Positions 1-5,620 of a stretch of 11,550 bases of DNA are shown here, one piece after another; the stretch's first letter is position 1, and each line of letters begins with the position of its first letter. Source of the stretch: Candidatus Poribacteria bacterium (GTDB taxonomy: Bacteria > Poribacteria > DTPJ01 > WJIO01). The notes beneath the pieces were generated by a model. It saw only the letters and a program-made list of their open reading frames with translations. It was not told where the DNA came from and did not search any database. The stretch spans positions 1-11,550 of the forward strand of contig WJIO01000130.1 of assembly GCA_014730235.1 (NCBI GenBank), written 5' to 3'. The position numbers and the translations under genes are program-made.

Positions 1-17
1 AGATTCGGGGGTGCAGA

Positions 18-1022
18 ATGAAAATTGAAAGTTCAAATATTCAATTTAAAAGCCAACATAATATTCGGAGAAAGGAATCCATTCGGGAGTCCCTTGATAT
101 AAGAATAAACATTCCCCATAATAAAAAAATAAACAGTAGTAATGGAGATACAGTTAATCTGTCGAAAAAATCGAAAAAGACTGAATCACTTCTGGATGAA
201 GATGATCTTAATTCAGCTCTAACAAATGAACTGAGAATGATAAAGCTTCTTCTTGAAAAACTCACCGGCAAGAAGATTAAGCTTACATATATCAAACCCG
301 TTAAAGAAAGATCCCCGGAGATCAAAGCCAATCAGCAGGAATTAAAGCCAGAGTTTGGTCTTGATTATAATTTTCAGCATACAATTTATGAATCTGAAAA
401 GACTAATTTCTCTGCAAAAGGAATCATAAACACATCCGACGGCAAGCAGATTTCTTTTGAGCTTGATCTGGAACTAAGCAGGGAATTCTTACAACAACAG
501 AATATAAATATTTCAGCAGGAAACTCACCAAAACTAACCGACCCATTGGTAATCAATTTTGAAGGTAAAGCTGCTGAACTTACAGACGCCAAATTTAATT
601 TCGATCTTAACATAGATGGCAAAGATGAACAGATATCCTTTGTAAGTCCAGGAAGCGGATTTCTGACTATTGATAAAAATAATGATGGCAAAATAAATAA
701 TGGCAGTGAATTATTCGGACCAAAAACAGGAAAGGGATTTGAAGAACTTGCTCAGTATGATTCAGATGGTAACAAATGGATAGATGAAAATGATCCAATT
801 TATAATGACCTTAGAATATGGTCTAAGAATGGCGGGGGAAAGGATAATTTATTTAGCTTAAAGCAGAAAGGAATAGAAGCAGTATACCTGGGTAATCAGA
901 TTACATATTTCAATTTAAATAACAGACAGAACATTATGAAAGGGCAGGTTCAATCAACAGGGGTATACGTAAATGAAAACAACAGTATAGGAACTATACA
1001 GCAGATTAATTTGGTCACTTAA
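18..1022 (+). CDS. Conserved EF-hand calcium-binding-type protein of unknown function
   Basis: A 334-residue protein with no signal peptide or membrane segment. Residues 1-90 are charged and poorly structured (many Lys, Ser, Asn). The part from about residue 124 onward is the recognisable one: a 'SAKG...DGKQISFELDLELSREF' stretch (132-157), then 'DPLVINFEG' (175-183) and two acidic loops. Loop 1 (219-231) begins D-x-N-x-D-G and runs into GSELFG, so it departs from the canonical position-12 Glu. Loop 2 (248-259) has D248, D250, N252, D256 and D259, a good EF-hand fit. From memory, this C-terminal layout recurs in a widespread family of uncharacterised bacterial proteins of about 300-340 residues. 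Calcium binding is inferred from the loops; the cellular role is unknown. The ATG follows a G-rich site (7-13) at short spacing, but the frame stays open to the window edge, so the true start could lie upstream. No clear terminator follows. Confidence 0.85.
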   Translation: MKIESSNIQFKSQHNIRRKESIRESLDIRINIPHNKKINSSNGDTVNLSKKSKKTESLLDEDDLNSALTNELRMIKLLLEKLTGKKIKLTYIKPVKERSPEIKANQQELKPEFGLDYNFQHTIYESEKTNFSAKGIINTSDGKQISFELDLELSREFLQQQNINISAGNSPKLTDPLVINFEGKAAELTDAKFNFDLNIDGKDEQISFVSPGSGFLTIDKNNDGKINNGSELFGPKTGKGFEELAQYDSDGNKWIDENDPIYNDLRIWSKNGGGKDNLFSLKQKGIEAVYLGNQITYFNLNNRQNIMKGQVQSTGVYVNENNSIGTIQQINLVT

Positions 1023-1103
1023 CAGTCGTATTTTTGACGTTTTTCCAAGCACAAATTTTACATCCCTGTGTTATTGCGAAGAACGGAGTAACAAATAAAG
1101 TTT

Positions 1104-1226
1104 GGTTCTTCCAAGTTCAGTGTGGTATAAAGATAAGAAACTTCTATATCTTGTCATTCCTGCGTTCGCAGGAATGACAAGCTGAAAAAATTTTCAAATT
1201 ATTACCATACTCAAACCGGAAGAGCC
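1104..1226. mobile_element. MITE-like inverted-repeat element, copy 1
   Basis: A non-coding element of about 123 bp. Its ends are imperfect inverted repeats: 1101-1128 and the reverse complement of 1202-1229 match at 21 of 28 positions, both starting near GGYTCTTCC and ending near GTATGGTA/GTGTGGTA. A 7-base AAAGTTT lies on both flanks (1097-1103 and 1227-1233), which looks like a target-site duplication. The centre is a near-perfect hairpin (see 1151-1180). A second, longer copy lies at 8561-8746. It carries no transposase, so it would have to be mobilised in trans. The ends and centre are seen directly; mobility is inferred. Confidence 0.7.
1151..1180. repeat. Central hairpin of MITE copy 1 (TCATTCCTGCG type)
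   Basis: Arms 1151-1164 and 1167-1180 are perfectly complementary over 14 positions, with TT at the centre. The core is ATTCCTGCG/CGCAGGAAT. Short palindromes of this kind (ATTCCxGC...GCxGGAAT) are common interspersed repeats in many bacteria. No T-run follows, so it is not a classical intrinsic terminator, although it could slow polymerase or protect RNA 3' ends. Confidence 0.8.
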
Positions 1227-1265
1227 AAAGTTTTCACGGACATAAATTGGACGTTTTTTTTCTGC

Positions 1266-1294
1266 TTGACAAATAATTTAATCTATGATATTTT
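1266..1294 (+). promoter_or_regulatory. Probable sigma-70-type promoter for the structured leader
   Basis: TTGACA (1266-1271) is a perfect -35 box. A 17-base spacer leads to TATTTT (1289-1294) as the -10. Transcription would start near 1301 and run through the 36-codon ORF, the competing hairpins and the 69-codon gene. A short inverted repeat, GTAAAA (1295-1300) with TTTTAC (1320-1325), sits at the expected start of the transcript. The box match is seen; activity is inferred. Confidence 0.6.
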
Positions 1295-1376
1295 GTAAAA
1301 GCTCAGTACTAGATAGCAGTTTTACAGGTCACTGACATTGATAGTATAATAATATCCTATTTGGGAGGACGTCGGG

Positions 1377-1487
1377 ATGAGATTAAATATGAAAACGAAA
1401 AGCGATTTAGTCAAAAATAATACATTCCGACAGGCATTTGCTACCCAATGCCGCCTATCAAGATTTTGTGTTTTATATGACATTTGA
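1377..1487 (+). CDS. Small ORF with strong ribosome-binding site, possible leader peptide
   Basis: A 36-codon reading frame (ATG 1377, TGA 1485-1487) preceded by GGGAGG (1363-1368) at 8-base spacing, which is among the better ribosome sites in the window. The peptide begins MRLNMKTKSDLVKNN and ends with CVLYDI. It has basic residues toward the N-terminus, two cysteines, and no signal peptide or membrane segment. It lies between a probable promoter and an RNA hairpin cluster, and its stop is 8 bases before the next ribosome site (1496-1501). It may be a regulatory leader peptide or a real small protein. I recognise no homolog, and chance cannot be excluded at this length. Confidence 0.4.
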   Translation: MRLNMKTKSDLVKNNTFRQAFATQCRLSRFCVLYDI

Positions 1488-1507
1488 ATCTAAGCAGGAG
1501 GCTATGG

Positions 1508-1555
1508 ATGCAAATGCTTCCATGGCTTTCTGATACAATAAAGTATCTTTTTTAA
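1508..1555 (+). CDS. Possible 15-residue leader peptide
   Basis: ATG at 1508 lies 6 bases after AGGAGG (1496-1501), a perfect ribosome site. The frame reads MQMLPWLSDTIKYLF and stops at TAA 1553-1555. It overlaps RNA arms 2 and 3 described for 1496-1590, so a ribosome translating it would change which hairpins form. An ATG at 1504 would give only nine residues and sits too close to the ribosome site. The coding claim rests on the ribosome site and placement alone. Confidence 0.3.
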   Translation: MQMLPWLSDTIKYLF

Positions 1556-1590
1556 AGCCATGGGAGTCAATCTTCTCATGGCTTTTTGCT
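1554..1590 (+). terminator. Probable intrinsic terminator (arm 3:4 hairpin)
   Basis: Stem 1554-1565 with 1574-1585 (12 pairs, one G-U), loop 1566-1573, and a T-rich tail TTTTTGCTTT ending at 1592. The first T residues overlap the stem base. Stopping here would give a short RNA and leave out the 69-codon gene that starts 40 bases further on. Confidence 0.55.
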
Positions 1591-1630
1591 TTCTCAACAA
1601 AACACACTATAACTCAAGGAGGTTCTGGCA

Positions 1631-1840
1631 GTGGCTAAAGGCGGCCATAGAAGGCCTTATAAACGCAAAAGGAACAATTTTAACCGAGAGAATGATAACG
1701 AAACAAAAAATCTTCGTAAAGTAAAAGGTAGAAAACAGCAAGCCAGAAAAAACAAAACATTACTCAGAAAAATGCGAGGCGTCAAATGGGATGAAGATGA
1801 ATACAGCGAAGAACTCGAAGAACTGGATGATATTAATTAA
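1631..1840 (+). CDS. Small bipolar charged protein of unknown function (basic body, acidic tail)
   Basis: A 69-residue protein starting with GTG at 1631, 8 bases after a perfect AAGGAGG (1616-1622). Residues 1-52 carry about 21 Lys/Arg, which suggests binding to RNA, DNA or another polyanion. Residues 54-67 carry ten Asp/Glu. There are no cysteines, and no signal peptide or hydrophobic segment. I do not recognise the family; it does not match small ribosomal proteins that I can recall, such as bTHX, although the composition is similar. Upstream is a structured, terminator-like leader, a common setting for autoregulated RNA-binding proteins such as ribosomal proteins; that link is inference. 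It ends 13 bases from the end of the convergent minus-strand gene, with no evident terminator between them. Confidence 0.8.
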   Translation: MAKGGHRRPYKRKRNNFNRENDNETKNLRKVKGRKQQARKNKTLLRKMRGVKWDEDEYSEELEELDDIN

Positions 1841-1853
1841 TCCGGTTAAAATA

Positions 1854-2564
1854 TTATTTATCCCGCATTTCCCTGTATTTATCGGCAGCTTTTACAAATG
1901 CCTTAAATAAGTCAGCTATAGGTGTACTATTTCGCCACATTCTTTCCGGGTGAAATTGCACACCTATAGCAAAGCTGTGGGTAATACTTTCTACACCCTC
2001 GATTATCCCATCACTGGATACAGCAGAAACAATAAATCCCGGAGCAACTTGCTTAACTGCCTGATGATGAAAGGTATTTACCCGGATACTTTTTCCCATA
2101 ATCTCCATTAATTTGGTATTCTCTTTTATCTCTATAGAATGTGTTCCGTAATCTCTCGGGGCTTCCTGACGGTGTTTTAGTTTACCTTTTTGGTATTTTA
2201 TATCCTGGTGTAATGTTCCTCCTGCCGCCACATTAAGCAACTGTATCCCGCGACATATACCAAAAACGGGTATGTCTATCTCTAAAGCTTTTTTTGCAAG
2301 AAACATCTCAACCCGATCTTTCTCAACATCAATGCTTCCCATCGCAGGTATTGGCTCTTCACCAAATAGATATGGATCTACATCAACACCACCGGAAAGA
2401 AGCAATCCATCAATCAAATCAAGATATTCCAGCAATCGTTTATTTTCTATGAAAGGTAAAAGAATAGGTATAGCCCTGGCGTTTTCCAATGCTTTTATAT
2501 ATTCAATATTTATACCGTTTGAATCTGAAAGTGTTGTACATGTTATACCAATTACAGAACTCAT
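1854..2564 (-). CDS. Class I glutamine amidotransferase, gamma-glutamyl-GABA hydrolase (PuuD / peptidase C26) family
   Basis: A 236-residue cytosolic enzyme, close to the family's usual 240-255. The catalytic triad is visible: nucleophile C104 in GICRG (102-106), and H205 and E207 in QFHPER (203-208). Further family marks are 'LSGGVDVDPYLFGEE' (56-70), which supplies the oxyanion-hole glycines, 'NVAAGGTLHQDI' (111-122) and 'VNTFHHQAV' (162-170). PuuD itself frees GABA from gamma-glutamyl-GABA in putrescine breakdown. No other puu gene is nearby, so the substrate here may be another gamma-glutamyl amide. The start codon is set by GAGG on the minus strand, 7 bases upstream. It is divergent from the UroD-like gene at 2721 and shares the 156-base region between them. 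Confidence 0.9.
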   Translation of the reverse strand: MSSVIGITCTTLSDSNGINIEYIKALENARAIPILLPFIENKRLLEYLDLIDGLLLSGGVDVDPYLFGEEPIPAMGSIDVEKDRVEMFLAKKALEIDIPVFGICRGIQLLNVAAGGTLHQDIKYQKGKLKHRQEAPRDYGTHSIEIKENTKLMEIMGKSIRVNTFHHQAVKQVAPGFIVSAVSSDGIIEGVESITHSFAIGVQFHPERMWRNSTPIADLFKAFVKAADKYREMRDK

Positions 2565-2720
2565 AATTTTTCCTCATTAAGTTTTTTGATAAAAATTAAG
2601 CGCGCACTCAAATTAATCCGCTTTCGCGCTAATCAAGCGCGTTACGAATGTTTAAGTGCACGCCTATTCAGTTTATATTTACAATGCAAGTTTGTCAAGC
2701 AATTTTATGGAGTTATAAAA
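2565..2720. promoter_or_regulatory. Divergent intergenic region with repeated AAGYGC boxes
   Basis: This separates the minus-strand amidotransferase from the rightward UroD-like gene. Three similar boxes occur: AAGCGCGCAC at 2598, AAGCGCGTTA at 2635 and AAGTGCACGC at 2654. An inverted CGCGCT at 2625-2630 can pair with AGCGCG at 2599-2604. This could be an operator array for a regulator of both genes. AT-rich -10-like words lie at 2674-2685, but no convincing -35 partner is visible, so no promoter is assigned. Confidence 0.3.
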
Positions 2721-3854
2721 ATGCCCACCAACGAAGAAAAACAGCAGGTATGGCAGGCTTATCACCAGCGGAAACCTGTCAGAGTTCCGGTAACTTATGG
2801 TGCCAATCCCAGAACAGTTTTGTTTAACAGTGATCTTAATCCCAACAATATTTCCTTTGAAGAGTATTTTACAGATGCAGAAGCTTTGGTGGAAATTCAG
2901 CTCAGGTTCATGGAATACCGAACCCAGGTCCTCAACAAATACTGCGACAGCCCGGTAGGACGACCTGAAGAACTGGCTTTTTATGTAGACAATCAAAATT
3001 CCTACGACTCCCTGTATTTTGGCACACCCATCGAATTCAGAGAAGGTCAGGTCGCTGATACTACTCCTATACTAAGCGGCAATAAGAAAAACGATATATT
3101 CCAGATAGATATAGATAATCCTCTGGAAAATCCCTTTGTAATGCAGACCCTTAAACGTTACGAAGAAATAAAAAAAGTGGTAGATTCTCTATCTTATCAT
3201 GGCATGACTTTCAGCGTTCAGCCGCCTATTTTTGGCTTTGATGGCCATCTCACCATTTCTACATGCCTGCGGGGAGGTGAATTATATTCCGACATATATG
3301 AAGACCCGGAATACTTTCATCACCTAATGAGTTTTATCCATGAAGCCGTAATAATACGCAATAAAGCCATTGCTGAATACTTCGGACAAAAGGCTTTCAA
3401 TGGAAATCACGGGGGGTTGGCGGATGATTCAATCCAACTTGTTTCCATTGATACATACAAAAAGATGATCTTACCATATCACCGAAGATGGTATGCCCTA
3501 TGGTCCGAAGAAGGCCCTCATGGAATGCACCTGTGCGGCGATGCGACCAGGCATTTTCCCATAATAAAGGAAGAGCTAAACGTAAACAGCTTTGATACTG
3601 GTTATCCGGTTAATCATAAATGGTTGAGGGAAACTCTTGGACCTGATGTCCAGATACATGGAGGCCCGGAAGCCTCGCTTTTGCTTAACGGTACACCAGA
3701 GCAGGTATATAAGCGAACAAAGGAAATACTCCAATCAGGAATAATGGAAGGTGGTCGCTTCATCCTTAGGGATGCCAATAATCTACCGCCAAACTGCCCC
3801 GAAGAAAACCTGGCTGCCATGTATAATTGCTGCCTGGAATATGGAAATTATTAA
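2721..3854 (+). CDS. Uroporphyrinogen decarboxylase (URO-D) superfamily protein, non-heme type
   Basis: A 377-residue TIM-barrel protein. The start is ATG 2721, 8 bases after GGAG; the frame is open further upstream from a TTG at 2586, but that extension is low-complexity basic sequence with no ribosome site. Family marks include ADDS (234-237) in the position of the usual E/D-D motif, 'HLCGD' (270-274), 'HGGPEASLLLNGTPEQV' (313-329) and the 'GGRFILRDANNLPPNCPEENL' type C-terminus (344-364). H270-x-C272 matches the first two zinc ligands of corrinoid:CoM methyltransferases (MtaA/MtbA). The Cys expected in their 'SPGC' segment is replaced (RDAN), although C359 lies nearby. The N-terminal 'RQAGRY' signature of true heme-pathway UroD is missing, so a role in heme synthesis is unlikely. 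Plausible roles are methyl transfer or another small-molecule reaction; no corrinoid protein is seen nearby. It is likely the first gene of the run to 8550. Confidence 0.85.
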   Translation: MPTNEEKQQVWQAYHQRKPVRVPVTYGANPRTVLFNSDLNPNNISFEEYFTDAEALVEIQLRFMEYRTQVLNKYCDSPVGRPEELAFYVDNQNSYDSLYFGTPIEFREGQVADTTPILSGNKKNDIFQIDIDNPLENPFVMQTLKRYEEIKKVVDSLSYHGMTFSVQPPIFGFDGHLTISTCLRGGELYSDIYEDPEYFHHLMSFIHEAVIIRNKAIAEYFGQKAFNGNHGGLADDSIQLVSIDTYKKMILPYHRRWYALWSEEGPHGMHLCGDATRHFPIIKEELNVNSFDTGYPVNHKWLRETLGPDVQIHGGPEASLLLNGTPEQVYKRTKEILQSGIMEGGRFILRDANNLPPNCPEENLAAMYNCCLEYGNY

Positions 3855-3877
3855 GTGATCAGTAAACAGTGATCACT
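3854..3877 (+). repeat. Short inverted repeat upstream of the SpoU-type gene
   Basis: AGTGATCA (3854-3861) and TGATCACT (3870-3877) form an 8-pair stem with an 8-base loop. AGTGATCA also recurs as a direct repeat at 3868-3875. It lies directly after the UroD-like stop and 19 bases before the next start. No T-run follows, so it is not a standard terminator; it may be an RNA processing or stabilising hairpin, or a protein site. Confidence 0.5.
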
Positions 3878-3896
3878 ATACAAAGAAAGGAATATT

Positions 3897-4379
3897 TTGA
3901 TAGTTGTCCTGGATTGTATAAGAAAAGCTCAAAATCTGGCTGCTGTAATGCGCTTAATGGCAGCCACAAATGCTGATGTATATCTGACCGGAGATGTTTT
4001 AAGACATGACCATCGCAAGGTAAAAAATCACATGCAGAAATGGGCCCGATTGAATAATCCCGATGAAGTTGACAAAATCGTCAATGTAAGATATGTTGAA
4101 ACGCTTCAGGAATTGATAAAGAACTTTCGTTCCCAGGGATACAGGATCATAGGTACGACCCCAAGTGCGGATACAATATATACAGAGTTGGATTACAGTC
4201 GTGATGATTTTGTCCTGATCTTCGGCCCGGAGGTTTCTGGCTTAAGCCAGGAAAAACTTGATATGTTAGACGTAAAGCTAAGAATACCCATGCGCAATGA
4301 CATAGATTCCCTTAACCTGACCAATTCAGTTTCAATAATACTATATGAAGCCCTTAGACAGCAGGGATTTAAATTTTGA
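3897..4379 (+). CDS. SpoU/TrmH-family RNA 2'-O-methyltransferase
   Basis: A 160-residue SPOUT-fold enzyme, similar in size to TrmL and consisting of the catalytic domain only. Such enzymes transfer a methyl group from S-adenosylmethionine to a ribose 2'-OH of tRNA or rRNA. Motif 1 is N13...R19 (normally N-x-G-x3-R, here with Ala at the Gly position). Motif 2 is 'VLIFGPEVSGLS' (106-117). Motif 3 is 'IPM' (130-132) followed by 'SLNLTNSVSIILYE' (138-151), with NLTNS in place of the usual NVSVA. The start is TTG 3897, 5 bases after AAGGA; no ATG is better placed. The stop overlaps the next gene's start by two bases, implying translational coupling with the DNA methyltransferase. The target nucleotide cannot be told from sequence. 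Confidence 0.88.
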   Translation: MIVVLDCIRKAQNLAAVMRLMAATNADVYLTGDVLRHDHRKVKNHMQKWARLNNPDEVDKIVNVRYVETLQELIKNFRSQGYRIIGTTPSADTIYTELDYSRDDFVLIFGPEVSGLSQEKLDMLDVKLRIPMRNDIDSLNLTNSVSIILYEALRQQGFKF

Positions 4380-5620
4380 AAAATGCGGATAAATTTCAAC
4401 CTCGCTACCAACTTCATGAATACCCTGGCCGTAAACCCTGGTATGTAATCAGAAATTATATTAATGAATATTCAAAGCCAGGAGATACAATACTTGATCC
4501 CTTTTGCGGAAGCGGCGTAGTTCTCTGTGAAAGTCTTATAACGCGCAGGAAAGCCTTAGGTGTGGATATTGATCCCGTTGCCGTATTCATATCCGGGATG
4601 ACTTGTATATCCCCTATTCAGATAAAACAATTAAAAAAAGATTTTCAAAAAATAGCGGCAAAAGCAAAAGATAAAATCTATGAAATATATGCTGTTCCAG
4701 ATTTATGTGACAGATGCGGTGGAAAGATGTTTGCTTCAAGAGTTGCAAGACTTCCCGGTGAACTGGCGTTAAAAGCTACCTGTCTAGAATGTAACAAACA
4801 TCAGGACAGCATTATTAGCCTCAGTGAGTGGGAAATAGAGGGGGATATTGAAATACCATATTGGTATCCAAAAGATATTAAGCTACCATCGGATATCCAG
4901 GGTAATATCAAATATCTGCACAAGCTTTATACCATTAGAAATCTCAAAGCATTATCCATACTGTGGCAATCTCTTAATCTGGTTAAAGATGAAATCATCA
5001 GAGAGCTTTTCCGGCTTTGCTTTTCCGCAAATTTATCAAAGTCCAGCAGTATGAATGTACCAAAGAAAACTGGAAAGGGTTGGACTTCGGCTGATTACGA
5101 AGTTTATAATATACCGGATAATTTTATTGAATTTAATGTCTGGGAGGGTTTCGCAAACAAGTTTCAGCTTTGCTTACAGGCAAAAAGCCAGACAAATGAT
5201 CTGATCGGTGATTATTATAACTATGAAACTTTCAAGCTTTTTAAATCATCATCAGAAAAGATGAGTTTTTTATCTGATGATTCAGTGGATTATGTTCTCA
5301 CTGATCCACCTTATGCAGACCTGGTGAAATACCACGACAGGAACTTTGTCAGGAGGGCATGGCTTGGTTATGAACATGAATATAAATTCAGTATTTATCC
5401 TGTCATGATGAAAAATGTATTCAAAGAGATAACAAGGGTATTGAAATCCGAAGGTTATGTGTCTATAATGCTAAAGGATACATCAAAAGAATTCCGCAGA
5501 GATATTTTAGAAATAGCTGGCTCAAGTGGTTTGGTTTACGATAAAACCGACAGGCGTAATCTGGGTTACGGTAATAAACATGTTGATCATGTAATTAATT
5601 TGAAGAAAGGTAAAATTTAA
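4376..5620 (+). CDS. DNA (N6-adenine or N4-cytosine) methyltransferase with CxxC pairs
   Basis: A 414-residue S-adenosylmethionine-dependent amino-methyltransferase. 'PGDTILDPFCGSGVVLCES' (35-53) is motif I with its lead-in, and 'GVDIDP' (62-67) is the next strand. The catalytic motif IV 'TDPPY' (309-313) comes about 265 residues later, so a large target-recognition region lies between them, an alpha-like order (I-TRD-IV). That region holds two CxxC pairs, C111/C114 and C136/C139, a likely zinc ribbon. The TTG start at 4376 overlaps the previous stop, with AGGGA 8 bases upstream; the first in-frame Met is at residue 75, beyond motif I, so TTG is preferred. No restriction enzyme is adjacent, so it may be an orphan regulatory methylase. 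A Trm11-like RNA methylase is an alternative, but the long insertion argues against it. Confidence 0.82.
   Translation: MKNADKFQPRYQLHEYPGRKPWYVIRNYINEYSKPGDTILDPFCGSGVVLCESLITRRKALGVDIDPVAVFISGMTCISPIQIKQLKKDFQKIAAKAKDKIYEIYAVPDLCDRCGGKMFASRVARLPGELALKATCLECNKHQDSIISLSEWEIEGDIEIPYWYPKDIKLPSDIQGNIKYLHKLYTIRNLKALSILWQSLNLVKDEIIRELFRLCFSANLSKSSSMNVPKKTGKGWTSADYEVYNIPDNFIEFNVWEGFANKFQLCLQAKSQTNDLIGDYYNYETFKLFKSSSEKMSFLSDDSVDYVLTDPPYADLVKYHDRNFVRRAWLGYEHEYKFSIYPVMMKNVFKEITRVLKSEGYVSIMLKDTSKEFRRDILEIAGSSGLVYDKTDRRNLGYGNKHVDHVINLKKGKI

Larger units (their letters stand above)
1496..1590 (+). promoter_or_regulatory. Attenuator-like cluster of mutually exclusive RNA hairpins
   Basis: Four arms can be drawn. 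Arm 1 (1496-1511) pairs with arm 2 (1516-1531) over about 15 of 16 positions, including wobbles, with an AAAT loop; this hides the AGGAGG ribosome site. Arm 2 (1520-1529, CCATGGCTTT) also pairs perfectly with arm 3 (1554-1563, AAAGCCATGG); inside that loop is a small hairpin, GATAC/GTATC (1532-1547), followed by six T. Arm 3 extended (1554-1565) pairs over 12 positions with arm 4 (1574-1585), followed by T-rich sequence. Pairings 1:2, 2:3 and 3:4 exclude one another in sequence, the logic of a classical transcription attenuator. The pairings are seen by eye; the regulatory role, and whether an unknown ligand, ribosome or protein decides the fold, is inferred. It does not match any riboswitch class that I recognise. 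Confidence 0.55.

Noticed and set aside
1071-1096. Degenerate match to the TTGCGAGGAGCGA-type interspersed repeat common in environmental bacteria
   Set aside because: The resemblance (TTGCGAAGAACGGAG) is partial and from memory, with no second copy in the window to support it.
2586-2720. N-terminal extension of the UroD-like gene from a TTG at 2586
   Set aside because: It has no ribosome site, is an unusually basic 45-residue stretch unlike the family, and the ATG at 2721 has GGAG at good spacing.
2721-3854. True heme-pathway uroporphyrinogen decarboxylase (hemE)
   Set aside because: The N-terminal RQAGRY signature is missing, there are two diverged copies, and no other heme genes are nearby.
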